A DNA stretch of 64,000 nt from the NCBI RefSeq assembly GCF_013201545.1, contig NZ_CP053746.1, positions 806,001-870,000 of the forward strand, written 5' to 3'. Position numbers and translations under genes: made by a program. A model generated the notes under the pieces. That model searched no databases. It worked only from the letters and a program-made list of their open reading frames with translations, and had not been told where the DNA came from. Shown in pieces: positions 47,019 to 58,951 of this stretch; within the stretch, counting starts at the first letter, position 1, and each line of letters begins with the position of its first letter. This stretch comes from Pseudomonas graminis (GTDB lineage Bacteria; Pseudomonadota; Gammaproteobacteria; Pseudomonadales; Pseudomonadaceae).

Positions 47019-47819
47019 TCACGAAACGAAGCTTCGCACATTGTCGGAGTTGTTACAAAGCACGCGTAGGACGTTTCTGAAATCTTCTGGATCGCCGGTC
47101 GTCCAGAACTGCGTGGTCTGAGGATGACCGTTCGCCAACAGCTCGCGCTCGCCCAATAACCGCTGCAACTGCCGGGCTACAGCAGCGCCGGTGTCGATCA
47201 GTGTGATGGACGCAGGAATCATTTCCCGCAGCAATGGCTTGAGAAACGGGTAATGGGTGCAGCCCAGAATGATGGTGTCGCAGCCTGCAGCGAGTAACGG
47301 CGCGACGTAACTCTGCAACAGTTGCCGAATCGTCGGGCTGACCAGGTCGCCCGTTTCGATCAACTCCACCAGTCCCGGACAAGGTTGCGTGATGACTTGT
47401 ACATCGGCTGCGAAGCGATCGAGCAATGCGGCGAATTTAGCGCTCTGCAAGGTGCCCGTAGTTGCCAGCACACCGACGACACCGGTTCGCGTCGCCGCGG
47501 CCGCAGGTTTGACCGCAGGCTCCATGCCCACCAGCGGCCAGTCAGGGTAGCGGAGGCGCAAGTCAGCGATACCGGCCACCGTTGCCGTATTGCAAGCGAT
47601 CACCAGCGCCTTGGCGCGTTGACGGTGGAAGAAGTCAGCAATCGTTACGCAACGTTCGCGAATGAATTCGGGGGTTTTCTCGCCATAGGGGATGTGGCCG
47701 CAATCGGCGAGATAGAGCAGCGATTCCCGTGGCAGCAACTGCTGTATTTCCGCCAGCACCGACAACCCGCCGACGCCGGAATCAAACACCGCCACCGGCG
47801 CATCGCTGTCTCTATTCAT
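47019..47819 (-). CDS. murI: Glutamate racemase
   Basis: Supplies D-glutamate for peptidoglycan. The 266 residues have [16 protein letters not shown] near the start and the two catalytic cysteines in [10 protein letters not shown] and [10 protein letters not shown]. Starts inside the end of moeB (8-base overlap); last gene of the hemA operon. Confidence 0.95.
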   Translation of the reverse strand: MNRDSDAPVAVFDSGVGGLSVLAEIQQLLPRESLLYLADCGHIPYGEKTPEFIRERCVTIADFFHRQRAKALVIACNTATVAGIADLRLRYPDWPLVGMEPAVKPAAAATRTGVVGVLATTGTLQSAKFAALLDRFAADVQVITQPCPGLVELIETGDLVSPTIRQLLQSYVAPLLAAGCDTIILGCTHYPFLKPLLREMIPASITLIDTGAAVARQLQRLLGERELLANGHPQTTQFWTTGDPEDFRNVLRVLCNNSDNVRSFVS

Positions 47820-48585
47820 GCTCGACGGCAGCTCGAGGGCCGGTACCGCACACGCTGCAGCCCGGATCGCGTTTGACTTTCAACTCGCGGAATCGCGTGC
47901 TCAATGCATCGATCAGCAGCAGTCGTCCGACCATCGGCTCGCCGAATCCGGCCAGCAGCTTGAGGGCCTCAAGGGCCTGCAAACTGCCCACCAGCCCCAC
48001 CAAAGGGCCGATCACGCCGGCTTCGCTGCAGGTCAATTCGGTTTCGCTGCCATGCCCGTACAGGCAGTGGTAACAAGGGCTCTCTGGACGGCGCGGGTCG
48101 AACACCGACAGTTGCGCTTCCAGGCGAATTGCAGCGCCGCTGACCAGCGGTTTGCAGGCGGCGACGCAGGCCGCATTGACCGCCTCGCGCGTCGAGAAAT
48201 TGTCCGAGCAGTCCAGCACCAGATCGACCCCGGCCACGGCTGCCGCCAGTGAGTCGGCATCCAGGCCCGCGCGATGGGCCACCAGTGTGATCTGCGGATT
48301 GATGGCGGTGAGCCGGGTGATGGCTGAATCGACTTTGCTTAAACCCACGCTCGGGGTGTCGTGAATGATCTGGCGTTGCAGGTTGGTCAGATCGACACTG
48401 TCGAAATCAGCCAGATGCAATGCTCCGACGCCGGCCGCCGCCAGATACAACGCTACAGGCGAACCCAGTCCGCCGAGGCCGACAATCAAAACGCGGCTCT
48501 GTTTGAGGCGCAGCTGGCCGTCGATGTCGACCTGTTGCAGAAGGATCTGCCGGCTGTAGCGCAGCAGTTCCTCGTCCGTCAGCAC
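47812..48585 (-). CDS. moeB: Molybdopterin-synthase adenylyltransferase (MoeB/ThiF/HesA)
   Basis: Adenylates the C-terminal Gly of MoaD or ThiS for sulfur transfer. The 257 residues show [24 protein letters not shown] (ATP/NAD-like motif), [13 protein letters not shown] and zinc-binding CYHCLYG ... CSVCG. In the same operon as prmC and murI, with overlaps at both ends, as in other Pseudomonas. Confidence 0.9.
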   Translation of the reverse strand: MLTDEELLRYSRQILLQQVDIDGQLRLKQSRVLIVGLGGLGSPVALYLAAAGVGALHLADFDSVDLTNLQRQIIHDTPSVGLSKVDSAITRLTAINPQITLVAHRAGLDADSLAAAVAGVDLVLDCSDNFSTREAVNAACVAACKPLVSGAAIRLEAQLSVFDPRRPESPCYHCLYGHGSETELTCSEAGVIGPLVGLVGSLQALEALKLLAGFGEPMVGRLLLIDALSTRFRELKVKRDPGCSVCGTGPRAAVEHE

Positions 48586-49412
48586 GGCACTCGCCCGAAG
48601 GTAATGCGCTCGTGGTCGCCCAGGTCGCGGCGGGTCTTGATCTCTTCAAATCCGTGCTCAAGCAACAGCTCGCGCACCGCCGCGCCTTGATCGTAACCAT
48701 GCTCCAACAAGAGCCAGCCGCCCGCTTCAAGGTGTGCGGGCGCTTGCGACACGATCAGGCGCAAATCGTCCAGGCCATCGGCGCCGGAGACCAACGCGCT
48801 GCTTGGCTCGAAGCGCACGTCACCTTCGGCCAGATGAGGGTCGTCGGAGGCAATGTACGGGGGATTGCTCAGGATCAGGTCGAAACGCTGCCCCTCGACG
48901 GCACTGAACCAGTGACTGTGCAAGACCTTGGCGTTATCCAGATGCAGGCGCTGGCGGTTGCGTTCGGCAAGCTCGACCGCGTCTTCAACGCGATCCACCG
49001 CCGTGACGCTCCACTGCGGACGATCCTTGGCCAGCGACAGCGCGATGGCACCGGTGCCAGTGCCGAGATCGAGCAGTGTGTGAGGAATCGCACCGGGCAA
49101 AAGCTCCAGCGCGGTTTCCACCAGCATCTCGGTTTCGGGCCGCGGGATGAGCGTATGGGGCGCGACTTCCAGGTCGATGTTCCAGAACCCTTGCAGGCCC
49201 AGGATGTACGCGACGGGTTCACCGGTTCGACGACGCTTGAGATAGCCGTCGAAAGCGTGCGCCGCTTCGGTGCTGACAATACGCTCGGGCCAGGTGTGCA
49301 AAAAGCTGCGTGGCTTGCCCAGGGCAGCGGCCAGCAACAATTCTGCATCCAGACGCGCTGTCGGAGAATCCGGCAACTCGGCGCTTCTTAACAAGCTGGC
49401 GATGATGGTCAT
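48579..49412 (-). CDS. prmC: Protein-(glutamine-N5) methyltransferase, release-factor specific
   Basis: Methylates the Gln of the GGQ loop of release factors RF1 and RF2. The 277 residues have LLDLGTGTGAIALSLA (SAM motif) and LILSNPPYIA (NPPY catalytic motif). Its ATG directly abuts the prfA stop (TAAATG), and prfA encodes its substrate. Confidence 0.95.
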   Translation of the reverse strand: MTIIASLLRSAELPDSPTARLDAELLLAAALGKPRSFLHTWPERIVSTEAAHAFDGYLKRRRTGEPVAYILGLQGFWNIDLEVAPHTLIPRPETEMLVETALELLPGAIPHTLLDLGTGTGAIALSLAKDRPQWSVTAVDRVEDAVELAERNRQRLHLDNAKVLHSHWFSAVEGQRFDLILSNPPYIASDDPHLAEGDVRFEPSSALVSGADGLDDLRLIVSQAPAHLEAGGWLLLEHGYDQGAAVRELLLEHGFEEIKTRRDLGDHERITFGRVPC

Positions 49413-50495
49413 TTAATCACCCAGTGCCGCAAGTTGATCTGCCTGATACTCGGCAAGTAACGGTTCTATCACTGCATCGACCCCGCCGGCCAGAACTTCA
49501 TCAAGGGAATAGAGCGTCAGGTTCACGCGGTGATCCGTGACTCGCCCCTGTGGGAAATTGTAAGTACGAATGCGTTCCGAGCGATCCCCGGAACCTACCA
49601 GCAATTTGCGCTCGCTGGCGATGGCGTTGGCCGCTGCAGCGGTCTGCTGATCATTGAGCTTGGCCGACAGCCAGGACATCGCCCGCGCACGGTTTTTGTG
49701 CTGCGAACGTTCTTCCTGGCATTCCACCACGATGCCGGACGGCAAGTGCGTAATGCGGATGGCCGAATCGGTCTTGTTGACGTGCTGACCACCGGCGCCG
49801 GAGGAGCGATAGGTATCAACGCGCAAGTCTGACGGGTTGATCTCGATGGTCTGCTGTTCGTCAGGCTCTGGCAACACCGCTACCGTACACGCAGACGTGT
49901 GAATGCGTCCCTGGGATTCGGTTTCCGGCACTCGCTGAACGCGATGCACGCCCGACTCGAATTTCAGCTTGCCGTAGACCTGCTCGCCTTCGACCCGCGC
50001 AATGACTTCCTTGTAGCCGCCATGCTCGCCGATGTTCTCGGACAAAATCTCGACACGCCAGCCACGTCGCTCGGCGTAGCGGGAATACATGCGAAACAGG
50101 TCGCCGGCAAAGATAGCGGCTTCGTCGCCACCGGTGCCGGCGCGGATTTCCAGAAACACGTTGCGGCCATCGTTCGGGTCTTTGGGCAGCAGCATTTTCT
50201 GCAGGTCAGCCTCAAGCACCAGTAACTGATCCTTGGCTTCGCGCACTTCCTCTACGGCCATTTCACGCATGTCGGGGTCGCTGTCCTTGAGCAGCGCCTG
50301 CGCGCCCTCGAGGTCGGCCTGCACTTTCTGCAGTTGTCGGTACACCTGGATCACGGGCTCGACTTCGGCGTACTCACGGGAATACGCGCGAAATTTGGTC
50401 TGGTCGGAGATGACTTCGCCATCGCCAAGCAGCGCGGTCAATTCCTCGAAACGGTCGCTGAACACGTCCAGCTTATTAAGCAGTGAAGCTTTCAT
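49413..50495 (-). CDS. prfA: Peptide chain release factor 1
   Basis: Recognises UAA and UAG and triggers peptide release. The 360-residue protein has the GGQ tripeptide at residues 235-237 in [15 protein letters not shown] and [13 protein letters not shown] as the codon-reading PxT-type region. Overlaps the hemA stop by 4 bases (ATGA). Confidence 0.96.
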   Translation of the reverse strand: MKASLLNKLDVFSDRFEELTALLGDGEVISDQTKFRAYSREYAEVEPVIQVYRQLQKVQADLEGAQALLKDSDPDMREMAVEEVREAKDQLLVLEADLQKMLLPKDPNDGRNVFLEIRAGTGGDEAAIFAGDLFRMYSRYAERRGWRVEILSENIGEHGGYKEVIARVEGEQVYGKLKFESGVHRVQRVPETESQGRIHTSACTVAVLPEPDEQQTIEINPSDLRVDTYRSSGAGGQHVNKTDSAIRITHLPSGIVVECQEERSQHKNRARAMSWLSAKLNDQQTAAAANAIASERKLLVGSGDRSERIRTYNFPQGRVTDHRVNLTLYSLDEVLAGGVDAVIEPLLAEYQADQLAALGD

Positions 50496-51769
50496 CGCGG
50501 GGATTTATCCGTGAAGCCCTCGTTGAGGGCAAAGAGTTCCTGGGCCATGGCCAGCGCATCAACGCGGCCTTCAGCGGAGAGCTTTTTGAGTTGCACGCTG
50601 GGAGCGTGCATCATTTTGTTCGTCAGGCCACGTGCCAGCGCCATCAATACATCCTCGGCGTTGCTGCCATTGGCGAGCATGCGCTGGGCCTTCTGCAATT
50701 CTTCGTCACGCAGGCGTTCGCTCTGCTGACGATACGCCTTGAGCACGTCAACCGCCGCCAGCTCGCGCAGGCGAGACATGAAGTCGTCTACGCCCACACT
50801 GACCAGCTCTTCGGCCGCCTGCGCCGCACCCTGGCGACTCTTGAGGTTTTCAGCGACGACTTCGTGCAGATCGTCCACGGTGTAGAGGTAGACGTCGTCC
50901 AGCTCTCCAACTTCGGGTTCGATATCGCGCGGCACGGCGATGTCGACCATGAAGATCGGCTTGTGCTTACGCAGCTTCAGCGCGCTTTCAACGGCACCCT
51001 TGCCCAGAATCGGCAACTGACTGGCCGTCGAGCTGATGACGATGTCGCTGTTGACCAGCTCGGCCGGGATGTCAGCCAGTAGCACGGCATGGGCACCGAA
51101 CTGCTCGGCGAGAATGTTCGCGCGCTCGAGCGTGCGGTTGGCAACGACAATACGCTTGACCCCGAGATCATGGAGGTGGCGCGCGACCAGGGTGATGGTC
51201 TCCCCCGCCCCGATGAGAAGCGCCTGACTGCGCTGCAGGTCGCTGAAAATCTGCTTGGCCAGGCTGACGGCCGCAAAGGCGACGGACACCGGGTTCTCGC
51301 CGATGGCCGTGTCGGTGCGCACCTGTTTCGCAGCGCTGAAGGTGGCCTGAAACAGCCGCCCGAGCAAGGGGCCGACCGTGCCAGCCTCCCGGGCAACGGC
51401 ATAAGCCGATTTCATCTGGCCGAGGATCTGCGGCTCGCCCAGTACCAGCGAATCCAGCCCCGACGCCACGCGCATCATGTGACGCACCGCTGCGTCGTCC
51501 TCATACACATAGGCACTGGCGCGAAGTTCATCGACGTTCAGGTGGTGATAATCCGCCAGCCAGCGCAATACGACGTCGGCAGTCAGTTGATCCTGTTCGA
51601 TATACAGTTCGCTGCGATTGCAGGTAGAGAGAATGGCCGCTTCACGGCTGCGAGTCAGACGACAGAGCTGCTGCAGCGCCTCAACCAGCTGTTCAGGCGT
51701 AAATGCCACGCGCTCGCGGACATCGACTGAAGCAGTCTTATGGTTGATACCCAGAGCAAGAAAGGCCAT
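50492..51769 (-). CDS. hemA: Glutamyl-tRNA reductase
   Basis: First step of tetrapyrrole synthesis by the C5 route. The 425 residues begin [19 protein letters not shown] and contain the catalytic Cys region [10 protein letters not shown] (about residue 50) and NADPH-binding [16 protein letters not shown]. First gene of the operon hemA-prfA-prmC-moeB-murI; the promoter lies in 51770-52026, shared with the divergent TPR lipoprotein gene. Confidence 0.96.
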   Translation of the reverse strand: MAFLALGINHKTASVDVRERVAFTPEQLVEALQQLCRLTRSREAAILSTCNRSELYIEQDQLTADVVLRWLADYHHLNVDELRASAYVYEDDAAVRHMMRVASGLDSLVLGEPQILGQMKSAYAVAREAGTVGPLLGRLFQATFSAAKQVRTDTAIGENPVSVAFAAVSLAKQIFSDLQRSQALLIGAGETITLVARHLHDLGVKRIVVANRTLERANILAEQFGAHAVLLADIPAELVNSDIVISSTASQLPILGKGAVESALKLRKHKPIFMVDIAVPRDIEPEVGELDDVYLYTVDDLHEVVAENLKSRQGAAQAAEELVSVGVDDFMSRLRELAAVDVLKAYRQQSERLRDEELQKAQRMLANGSNAEDVLMALARGLTNKMMHAPSVQLKKLSAEGRVDALAMAQELFALNEGFTDKSPR

Positions 51770-52026
51770 TAAGGTCGCAGATGGTGACGTGAAGCCGGCA
51801 ATTGTCCTACTTCGGTAGATTCAGGACAACCACCGCAATACATTCAGAACGTCCGCAGCGCACGATTGTCCCTATACAGGTTGCGTATCACCGGCTCTGG
51901 CCTGCGACAAAATGTCCGCGCTCAGGCTGTAGATCGAGCGTATCCAGATTTCGCGCGGGCTGTGGGTTTGCTCCCGGCCTTGTGTCATGATGCTTCCAAA
52001 CCGCAGGTAAGCCGCCCCTCTTCTAT

Positions 52027-53754
52027 ATGAATAAATCCTCCGCGCTGTTCCTTGCCCTTGTCGCTCTGAGTGGCTGCCAGTCTACGGCCTCCGTTTCTAT
52101 GGAGCCGTCCGTTCCGGCGAAAGAAGCGCCGCCCGCGCCCGAGGCCAAACCTCAGGTGTATGGCTCGTTTACTCAGGACACCGTCGTCAGCCTGTTGACC
52201 GCCGAGCTTGCCGGCCAGCGCAACCGCTTCGACATCGCGCTGGACAACTACGTGACCCAGGCGATCCAGACCCAGGATCCGGGGATATCCGAGCGCGCCT
52301 TCCGCATCGCCGAGTACCTGGGCGCCGATCAGGCCGCTCTCGACACGTCGATGATCTGGGCGAAAAACGATCCAGGCAATCTCGAGGCACAGCGCGCGGC
52401 AGCCATCCAGCTGGCGCGGGCCGGGCGCTACGACGATTCCATGCGCTATATGGAGAAAGTCCTTCAGGGTCAGGGCGACACGCATTTTGACTTCCTCGCG
52501 CTGTCGGCATCGGAAACCGATTCCACTACGCGCAAGGGGCTGATTACCAGCTTCGACCGCCTGTTGGCGAAGTACCCGAAAAATGGTCAGCTAATTTTCG
52601 GCAAAGCACTCTTGCTTCAACAGGAAGGCGACAGTGCCGCCTCGCTGAAACTGCTCGAAGACAACCCACCGGGTGAAGGCGAAGTGGCGCCGATCCTGCT
52701 TCGCGCCCGCTTGCTGCAAAGCATGGACCGCGGCAAGGAAGCGATCCCGCTGCTGGAAAAAAGCATCAAGAAATACCCGGACGACAAGCGTCTGCGCCTG
52801 ACCTATGCGCGCATGCTGGTGGAGCAGAACCGCATGGAAGACGCCAAGGTGCAGTTTTCCAGCCTTGTTCAGCAGTATCCGGATGACGACGAGCTGCGTT
52901 ATTCGCTCGCCCTCGTGTGCCTGGAAAACAAGGCATGGGATGAAGCGCAGGGTTATCTCGAAGACCTCGTTGCTCGCGGCAGTCACGTCGACTCTGCCCA
53001 CGTAAACCTCGGCCGCATTTACGAAGAGCGCAACGATCCACAAACCGCCCTCAGCGAATACGCTCAGGTGGGTGCCGGCAGCGACTTCCTGCCAGCACAG
53101 TTGCGTCAGGCCGACATCCTCATGAGCAATGGCAACACTGCCGAGGCGTCGAAGCGGCTGGCTCAGGCACGTGCGGATCAACCCGATTACGCCATTCAGC
53201 TGTATCTGGTCGAAGCCGAGACCCTGGCCAATAACAACCAGAGCGATCGCGGCTGGCAGGTATTGAGCCAGGCGCTCAAGCAGTACCCGGACGATTTGAA
53301 TCTGCTCTATACCCGTTCGATGCTGGCCGAGAAACGCAACGATCTGAAGCAAATGGAGAGCGACCTGCGGGCCATTCTCAAGCGCGAACCGGACAACGCC
53401 ATGGCGCTGAACGCTCTGGGCTATACGCTCTCTGACCGAACGACGCGCTACGCCGAAGCCAAGGAGCTGATCGAACGCGCGCACCAGCTCAACCCGGAAG
53501 ACCCGGCGGTGCTCGACAGCCTCGGCTGGGTCAACTACCGCCTGGGCAATCTGGATGAAGCTGAGCGCCTGCTGCGCCAGGCGCTCGAGCGCTTTCCGGA
53601 TCACGAAGTCGCCGCGCACCTGGGCGAAGTCCTGTGGGCCAAAGGCGAGCAGCGTGAAGCCCGCAAAGTGTGGGGCAAGGCCCTTGAACAACAACCTGAC
53701 AGCCCGGTCCTGCGCAGCACCATCAAGCGCCTGACCGGCGCCGAGACCCTTTGA
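52027..53754 (+). CDS. TPR-repeat lipoprotein
   Basis: A 575-residue protein with a lipobox LSGC near residue 16 ([17 protein letters not shown]) and many TPR-like helix pairs: around residues 95-180, 200-300 and 385-560, e.g. [21 protein letters not shown]. It sits directly before lolB with 4 bases between, so it is likely in one operon; envelope assembly is a reasonable guess. Confidence 0.88.
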   Translation: MNKSSALFLALVALSGCQSTASVSMEPSVPAKEAPPAPEAKPQVYGSFTQDTVVSLLTAELAGQRNRFDIALDNYVTQAIQTQDPGISERAFRIAEYLGADQAALDTSMIWAKNDPGNLEAQRAAAIQLARAGRYDDSMRYMEKVLQGQGDTHFDFLALSASETDSTTRKGLITSFDRLLAKYPKNGQLIFGKALLLQQEGDSAASLKLLEDNPPGEGEVAPILLRARLLQSMDRGKEAIPLLEKSIKKYPDDKRLRLTYARMLVEQNRMEDAKVQFSSLVQQYPDDDELRYSLALVCLENKAWDEAQGYLEDLVARGSHVDSAHVNLGRIYEERNDPQTALSEYAQVGAGSDFLPAQLRQADILMSNGNTAEASKRLAQARADQPDYAIQLYLVEAETLANNNQSDRGWQVLSQALKQYPDDLNLLYTRSMLAEKRNDLKQMESDLRAILKREPDNAMALNALGYTLSDRTTRYAEAKELIERAHQLNPEDPAVLDSLGWVNYRLGNLDEAERLLRQALERFPDHEVAAHLGEVLWAKGEQREARKVWGKALEQQPDSPVLRSTIKRLTGAETL

Positions 53755-53758
53755 ATTT

Positions 53759-54376
53759 ATGCAACTGCGCCACGTACTCGTATTCAGCCTGATCGCCCTG
53801 CTCGCCGGTTGTGCCGGCATGTCTTCCCGCGAAGCCGTACAAGGCAAGGGTGACGCCAATCAATGGCGTGTTAACAAAGAACAACTGAGCAGCCTCGACG
53901 GCTGGCAGATCAATGGCAAGGTCGGCATCCGCGCGCCGAAGGATTCCGGCAGCGGCACGCTGTTCTGGCTGCAACGCCAGGATTATTACGACATTCGCCT
54001 GTCCGGCCCGCTGGGTCGCGGTGCTGCCCGCCTGACCGGTCGCCCCGGTGCTGTGTCGCTGGAAGTCGCCAATCAGGGCCGCTACGACGCGCCGGATCCG
54101 GAAACCCTGCTCAAGGATCAGCTCGGCTGGAAACTGCCGGTGTCGCATCTGGTCTGGTGGGTACGCGGCCTTCCCGCCCCCGACAGCAAAAGCAGCCTGA
54201 CCCTTGACGGTGACAGTCGCTTGTCCAGCCTCGAACAGGACGGCTGGCAGATCGAATACCTGAGCTACACCCAGCAGAACGGTTTCTGGTTGCCTGAACG
54301 GATGAAACTTCACGGCCAGGATCTGGACGTCACGCTGGTCATCAAGGATTGGCAACCACGCAAACTGGGGCAATGA
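53759..54376 (+). CDS. lolB: Outer-membrane lipoprotein receptor LolB
   Basis: Accepts lipoproteins from LolA and inserts them in the outer membrane. The 205 residues have a lipoprotein signal (lipobox LLAGC), [20 protein letters not shown] and [13 protein letters not shown], typical of LolB. Overlaps ispE (ATGA). Confidence 0.92.
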   Translation: MQLRHVLVFSLIALLAGCAGMSSREAVQGKGDANQWRVNKEQLSSLDGWQINGKVGIRAPKDSGSGTLFWLQRQDYYDIRLSGPLGRGAARLTGRPGAVSLEVANQGRYDAPDPETLLKDQLGWKLPVSHLVWWVRGLPAPDSKSSLTLDGDSRLSSLEQDGWQIEYLSYTQQNGFWLPERMKLHGQDLDVTLVIKDWQPRKLGQ

Positions 54377-55230
54377 GCATGTCGCAAGCACGACTGACAC
54401 TGCCCGCCCCTGCTAAATTGAATCTGATGCTGCACATCACCGGACGGCGCGCCGACGGTTATCACGAACTGCAGACGCTCTTTCAGTTTCTCGATTACGG
54501 CGACGAACTCAGTTTCGCGCTTCGCGACGACGGCGAAGTGCGGCTGCAGACGGAAATCGCCGACGTCCCTCACGACAGCAATCTGATCGTGAGAGCGGCT
54601 CGTGCGCTAAAGGAAGCATCCGGCTCTCCGTTCGGCGTCGATATCTGGCTGAAAAAAATCTTGCCCATGGGTGGCGGCATTGGCGGCGGAAGCTCGGATG
54701 CGGCAACAACATTGCTCGGCCTGAATCATCTCTGGCAGCTTGGCTGGGATGAGGATCGGCTGGCGGGGCTGGGCCTCAAGCTTGGCGCTGACGTGCCGGT
54801 TTTCGTGCGTGGACACGCTGCTTTTGCTGAGGGAATCGGCGAGATACTGACTCCCGTCACCCCCGAAGAACCTTGGTATCTGGTGCTAGTGCCGCAAGTA
54901 TCTGTAAGTACAGCAGAAATTTTTTCAGATCCGCTGTTGACACGTGACACTCCGCCCATTAAAGTGCGCCCCGTTCCCAAGGGAAACAGTCGAAACGACT
55001 GCTTACCGGTTGTAACGAGGCGATATCCAGAAGTTGGTAACGCTTTGAATTTGTTAGGTAAATTTACCGAAGCAAAATTAACCGGAACTGGAAGTTGTGT
55101 GTTTGGGGCCTTCCCAAGCAAAGCTGAAGCTGATAAAGTCTCGGCCCTTCTTACAGAGACCCTTACAGGGTTTGTAGCAAAAGGCGCAAACATCTCGATG
55201 TTGCACCGCAAGTTACGAACACTGCTCTAA
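54373..55230 (+). CDS. ispE: 4-diphosphocytidyl-2-C-methyl-D-erythritol kinase
   Basis: Isoprenoid synthesis (MEP pathway), GHMP kinase, 285 residues. [20 protein letters not shown] at the start and [18 protein letters not shown] as the ATP loop are present. ATG 54373 overlaps the lolB stop by 4; ATG 54379 is also possible (GGGG at 8 bases). The last third is unusually AT-rich; for example the 60 bases from 55021 are about 33% GC against about 60% before it, with codons such as TTA and GTA. A tRNA-Gln follows. Confidence 0.94.
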   Translation: MSMSQARLTLPAPAKLNLMLHITGRRADGYHELQTLFQFLDYGDELSFALRDDGEVRLQTEIADVPHDSNLIVRAARALKEASGSPFGVDIWLKKILPMGGGIGGGSSDAATTLLGLNHLWQLGWDEDRLAGLGLKLGADVPVFVRGHAAFAEGIGEILTPVTPEEPWYLVLVPQVSVSTAEIFSDPLLTRDTPPIKVRPVPKGNSRNDCLPVVTRRYPEVGNALNLLGKFTEAKLTGTGSCVFGAFPSKAEADKVSALLTETLTGFVAKGANISMLHRKLRTLL

Positions 55231-55266
55231 AAGGAACCGAGTGCCAGGCACTCGTGCAACAGATAC

Positions 55267-55341
55267 AGGGGCGTCGCCAAGCGGTAAGGCAGCAGGTTTT
55301 GATCCTGCCATGCGTTGGTTCGAATCCAGCCGCCCCTGCCA
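55267..55341 (+). tRNA. tRNA-Gln (anticodon TTG)
   Basis: Cloverleaf: 7-bp acceptor AGGGGCG/CGCCCCT, anticodon loop TTTTGAT, T-arm GGTTCGAATCC, encoded CCA (55339-55341). In Pseudomonas it lies between ispE and prs, as here. Confidence 0.96.
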
Positions 55342-55388
55342 TTTTCCTATAGTCATCCAGGCATACCCTAAGCCTCCAGGTACTGCGC

Positions 55389-56330
55389 GTGTCCAAGATG
55401 ATGGTCTTTACGGGGAACGCCAACCCCGATCTGGCTCGGCGTGTCGTACGTCAGCTGCATATCCCTCTCGGTGACATCTCTGTTGGAAAGTTCTCCGACG
55501 GTGAGATTACCGCTGAGATCAATGAAAACGTTCGCGGTAAAGACGTCTTCATTATCCAGCCGACCTGCGCTCCGACCAACGATAACCTGATGGAACTCGT
55601 CGTGATGGCTGATGCCTTCCGTCGCTCCTCGGCCACTCGTATCACTGCTGTAATTCCTTACTTTGGTTATGCCCGCCAAGATCGCCGTCCGCGTTCCGCC
55701 CGTGTGGCTATCAGCGCTAAAGTGGTTGCGGACATGCTCACCGTCGTCGGTATCGACCGTGTGCTGACTGTCGACCTGCACGCGGACCAGATTCAAGGCT
55801 TCTTCGATATTCCGGTAGATAACATCTACGGCTCCCCGGTTCTGGTGGATGACATCGAAGACCAACGCTTCGAAAACCTGATGATTGTTTCCCCGGATAT
55901 CGGCGGCGTCGTGCGTGCACGTGCTGTTGCCAAATCCCTGGGCGTCGATCTGGGCATCATCGACAAACGCCGCGAGAAGGCCAACCACTCCGAAGTGATG
56001 CACATCATCGGTGATGTCGAAGGCCGTACCTGTATTCTCGTCGACGACATGGTCGATACCGCCGGCACCCTGTGCCACGCGGCCAAGGCGCTGAAAGAAC
56101 ACGGCGCTGCCAAGGTCTTTGCGTATTGCACACACCCTGTTCTGTCGGGCCGTGCAATCGAGAACATCGAAAATTCCGTGCTGGACGAACTGGTGGTGAC
56201 GAACACCATCCCGTTGTCCGCTGCAGCACAGGCCTGTGACCGTATCCGTCAACTGGATATCGCACCGGTAGTCGCTGAGGCGATGCGTCGCATCAGCAAT
56301 GAAGAATCGATCAGCGCGATGTTCCGATAA
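55389..56330 (+). CDS. prs: Ribose-phosphate pyrophosphokinase
   Basis: Makes PRPP from ribose 5-phosphate and ATP for nucleotide, His and Trp synthesis. 313 residues; GTG start (55389). Motifs: [29 protein letters not shown] and the PRPP loop [13 protein letters not shown] terminator follows at 56368. Confidence 0.95.
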   Translation: MSKMMVFTGNANPDLARRVVRQLHIPLGDISVGKFSDGEITAEINENVRGKDVFIIQPTCAPTNDNLMELVVMADAFRRSSATRITAVIPYFGYARQDRRPRSARVAISAKVVADMLTVVGIDRVLTVDLHADQIQGFFDIPVDNIYGSPVLVDDIEDQRFENLMIVSPDIGGVVRARAVAKSLGVDLGIIDKRREKANHSEVMHIIGDVEGRTCILVDDMVDTAGTLCHAAKALKEHGAAKVFAYCTHPVLSGRAIENIENSVLDELVVTNTIPLSAAAQACDRIRQLDIAPVVAEAMRRISNEESISAMFR

Positions 56331-56367
56331 GGGCCCTGCCCTGCCGAACCATCCGTTGACGAAAAGC

Positions 56368-56406
56368 GCCCCGCCCCGACACCAAATGCCGGGGCGGGGC
56401 TTTTTT
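56368..56406 (+). terminator. Rho-independent terminator of prs
   Basis: Stem GCCCCGCCCCG/CGGGGCGGGGC with 11-base loop and T6 run. Confidence 0.93.
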
Positions 56407-56470
56407 GCCCATACCGTGTCTGGCGCTGGTCGCAAACGCCGCTCGGTCATGGCTATTTTGGAGATACAAA

Positions 56471-57082
56471 ATGAACGAATTTACTCTGAACGCTCAAGCG
56501 CGTAATGACCTGGGGAAAGGTGCGAGCCGCCGCCTGCGTCGTCTCGCCGCCCAAGTCCCAGCCGTTGTCTACGGCGGTGGCAAGGAAGCTGTTTCGATCA
56601 CCATCGAAGCCAAGGAAATTGCCAAGCTGTTCGAAAACGAAGCTGCTTTCAGCCACGTTATCGAATTGAATGTCGATGGCGCCAAGCAGAACGTACTGAT
56701 CAAGGCCATGCAGCGTCACCCGGCCAAGCAGTTCATCATGCACGCCGACTTCATCCGCGTCGTAGCTGGCCAGAAACTGACCGCTATCGTTCCAGTGCAC
56801 TTCATCAACGAAGAAGCACCGGTCAAAAAAGGCGGCGAGATCTCGCACACTACCACTGAGCTGGAAGTGACCTGCCTGCCGAAAGACCTGCCTGAGTTCA
56901 TTGAAGTTGACCTGGGCGCGCTGGAAATCGGTGACAACGTTCACCTGTCCGACGTCAAGGCACCGAATGGTGTTGAATTCGTCGCTCTGGCGCACGGCAA
57001 GGACCTGGACATCGCTAACGTCCACGCCCCTCGCATCGTCCAGGACGAAGAAGAAGGCACCGCAGAAGGCGAAGCAGAGTAA
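56471..57082 (+). CDS. rplY: 50S ribosomal protein L25 (CTC long form)
   Basis: Binds 5S rRNA in the large subunit. The 203-residue long form has the L25 domain first ([24 protein letters not shown]) and the C-terminal CTC beta domain ([20 protein letters not shown]), with an acidic tail. Start 56471 has GGAG upstream. Confidence 0.95.
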   Translation: MNEFTLNAQARNDLGKGASRRLRRLAAQVPAVVYGGGKEAVSITIEAKEIAKLFENEAAFSHVIELNVDGAKQNVLIKAMQRHPAKQFIMHADFIRVVAGQKLTAIVPVHFINEEAPVKKGGEISHTTTELEVTCLPKDLPEFIEVDLGALEIGDNVHLSDVKAPNGVEFVALAHGKDLDIANVHAPRIVQDEEEGTAEGEAE

Positions 57083-57157
57083 TCATTACTCGCTAGCCGG
57101 TTGAACCCGTGATGGTGCTCGCCATCATCACACTCGACCCAAGGAAGAGCCCCTGAC

Positions 57158-57742
57158 GTGACCGCCATCCAACTGATCGTCGGCCTGGGAAATCCAGGCC
57201 CCGAATACGAACAGACCCGGCATAACGCAGGGGCTCTTTTCGTTGAGCGTATTGCCAGCGCCCAGCGTGTCAATCTGACCGCTGACCGCAAATATTTCGG
57301 CCTGACGGCTAAGTTCAGTCATCAGGGCCAAGACGTTCGTCTGCTGATTCCTACCACGTACATGAACCGCAGCGGCCAGTCCGTCGCGGCTCTGGCGGGT
57401 TTCTTCCGGATTCCTCCGCAAGCCATTCTGGTGGCCCACGACGAACTCGACCTGCCTCCGGGCGTCGCCAAACTCAAACTGGGTGGCGGGCACGGCGGGC
57501 ATAACGGGCTGCGCGACATCATTGCGCAGCTCGGCAACCAGAACGGCTTCCACCGCCTGCGGCTTGGCATCGGCCACCCGGGCGACGCCAGTCTGGTGTC
57601 CAATTTCGTTCTGGGTCGAGCGCCACGCGCCGAGCAGGAAAAACTGGATGCCAGCATCGACTTTGCCCTCGGCGTGCTGCCGGATGTACTCGCTGGCGAC
57701 TTCGCCAAGGCGATGCGCGTCCTGCACAGCCAGAAGGCCTGA
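57158..57742 (+). CDS. pth: Peptidyl-tRNA hydrolase
   Basis: Releases tRNA from aborted peptidyl-tRNA. 194 residues, GTG start with AAGGA upstream. [17 protein letters not shown] carries the catalytic His region; [12 protein letters not shown] is the second conserved loop. Followed by ychF 21 bases later. Confidence 0.95.
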   Translation: MTAIQLIVGLGNPGPEYEQTRHNAGALFVERIASAQRVNLTADRKYFGLTAKFSHQGQDVRLLIPTTYMNRSGQSVAALAGFFRIPPQAILVAHDELDLPPGVAKLKLGGGHGGHNGLRDIIAQLGNQNGFHRLRLGIGHPGDASLVSNFVLGRAPRAEQEKLDASIDFALGVLPDVLAGDFAKAMRVLHSQKA

Positions 57743-57763
57743 CATCACTCGAGGGGAAACACC

Positions 57764-58864
57764 ATGGGATTCAACTGCGGCATCGTCGGCCTGCCCAACG
57801 TCGGCAAGTCCACCCTGTTCAACGCCCTGACCAAGTCCGGTATCGCGGCGGAGAACTTTCCCTTCTGCACCATCGAACCGAACACCGGCATTGTGCCCAT
57901 GCCGGACCCGCGCCTGCAGGCCCTGGCCGATATCGTCAACCCGAAGCGTATCCTGCCGACCACGATGGAATTCGTCGACATCGCCGGGCTGGTAGCCGGT
58001 GCCTCCAAAGGTGAAGGCCTGGGCAACAAGTTCCTCGCCAACATTCGCGAGACTGACGCCATCGCCCACGTTGTGCGCTGCTTCGAAGACGAGAACGTGA
58101 TTCACGTTTCCAACAGCGTCGACCCGAAGCGCGACATCGAGATCATCGATCTGGAACTGATTTTCGCTGATCTCGACAGCTGCGAGAAGCAACTGCAGAA
58201 AGTCACGCGCAACGCCAAGGGCGGTGACAAGGACGCAGTGGTCCAGAAAGGCCTGCTGGAACAACTCATTGCTCACTTCACACTGGGCAAACCTGCCCGC
58301 AGCCTGATGAAGAGCATGAGCGCCGATGAGAAAGCCGTCATCAAGGGCTTTCATCTGCTGACCACCAAGCCGGTCATGTACATCGCCAACGTTGCTGAAG
58401 ACGGCTTCGAGAACAACCCGCACCTGGACGTGGTTCGCGCCATCGCCGAAGAGGAAGGCGCAATGCTGGTGCCGGTCTGCAACAAGATCGAGGCAGAAAT
58501 CGCCGAACTCGACGACGGCGAAGAAAAGGACATGTTCCTGGAGGCCCTGGGCCTTGAAGAGCCTGGTCTGAACCGCGTGATCCGTGCCGGCTACGAAATG
58601 CTGCACCTGCAGACCTACTTCACTGCCGGCGTCGAAGAAGTTCGTGCATGGACCGTCCGTGTCGGCGCCACCGCGCCACAGGCTGCCGGCGTGATCCACA
58701 CCGATTTCGAAAAAGGCTTTATCCGCGCCGAGTGCGTCGCCTACAACGACTTCATCCAGTACAAGGGCGAGGCCGGTGCCAAGGAAGCGGGCAAATGGCG
58801 CCTGGAAGGCAAGGACTACATCGTCAAGGATGGCGACGTTCTGCACTTCCGCTTCAACGTCTAA
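57764..58864 (+). CDS. ychF: Redox-regulated ATPase YchF (OLA1 family)
   Basis: A translation-associated P-loop NTPase of the Obg family that prefers ATP. 366 residues: [15 protein letters not shown] (G1), [17 protein letters not shown] (G3) and the C-terminal TGS-like domain. Last gene of the prs-rplY-pth-ychF series. Confidence 0.95.
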   Translation: MGFNCGIVGLPNVGKSTLFNALTKSGIAAENFPFCTIEPNTGIVPMPDPRLQALADIVNPKRILPTTMEFVDIAGLVAGASKGEGLGNKFLANIRETDAIAHVVRCFEDENVIHVSNSVDPKRDIEIIDLELIFADLDSCEKQLQKVTRNAKGGDKDAVVQKGLLEQLIAHFTLGKPARSLMKSMSADEKAVIKGFHLLTTKPVMYIANVAEDGFENNPHLDVVRAIAEEEGAMLVPVCNKIEAEIAELDDGEEKDMFLEALGLEEPGLNRVIRAGYEMLHLQTYFTAGVEEVRAWTVRVGATAPQAAGVIHTDFEKGFIRAECVAYNDFIQYKGEAGAKEAGKWRLEGKDYIVKDGDVLHFRFNV

Positions 58865-58899
58865 CGCCCTCGTGGACCTCCACGAACCTCGTTGAACGT

Positions 58900-58936
58900 C
58901 AAAGCCCGCGTGTCAATCAGTGATCCGCGGGCTTTG
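58900..58936. terminator. Bidirectional terminator-like hairpin
   Basis: 11-bp stem CAAAGCCCGCG/CGCGGGCTTTG with 15-base loop between convergent ychF and the methyltransferase; weak T-run. Confidence 0.7.
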
Positions 58937-58951
58937 TGCGTTTAGTGCAGC

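Noticed and set aside
52591..53859. 422-codon open frame antisense to the TPR lipoprotein gene
   Set aside because: No start site or family features; the plus-strand gene is certain.
57128..58846. 572-codon open frame antisense to pth and ychF
   Set aside because: Shadow of high-GC codon bias; pth and ychF on the other strand have full motifs.
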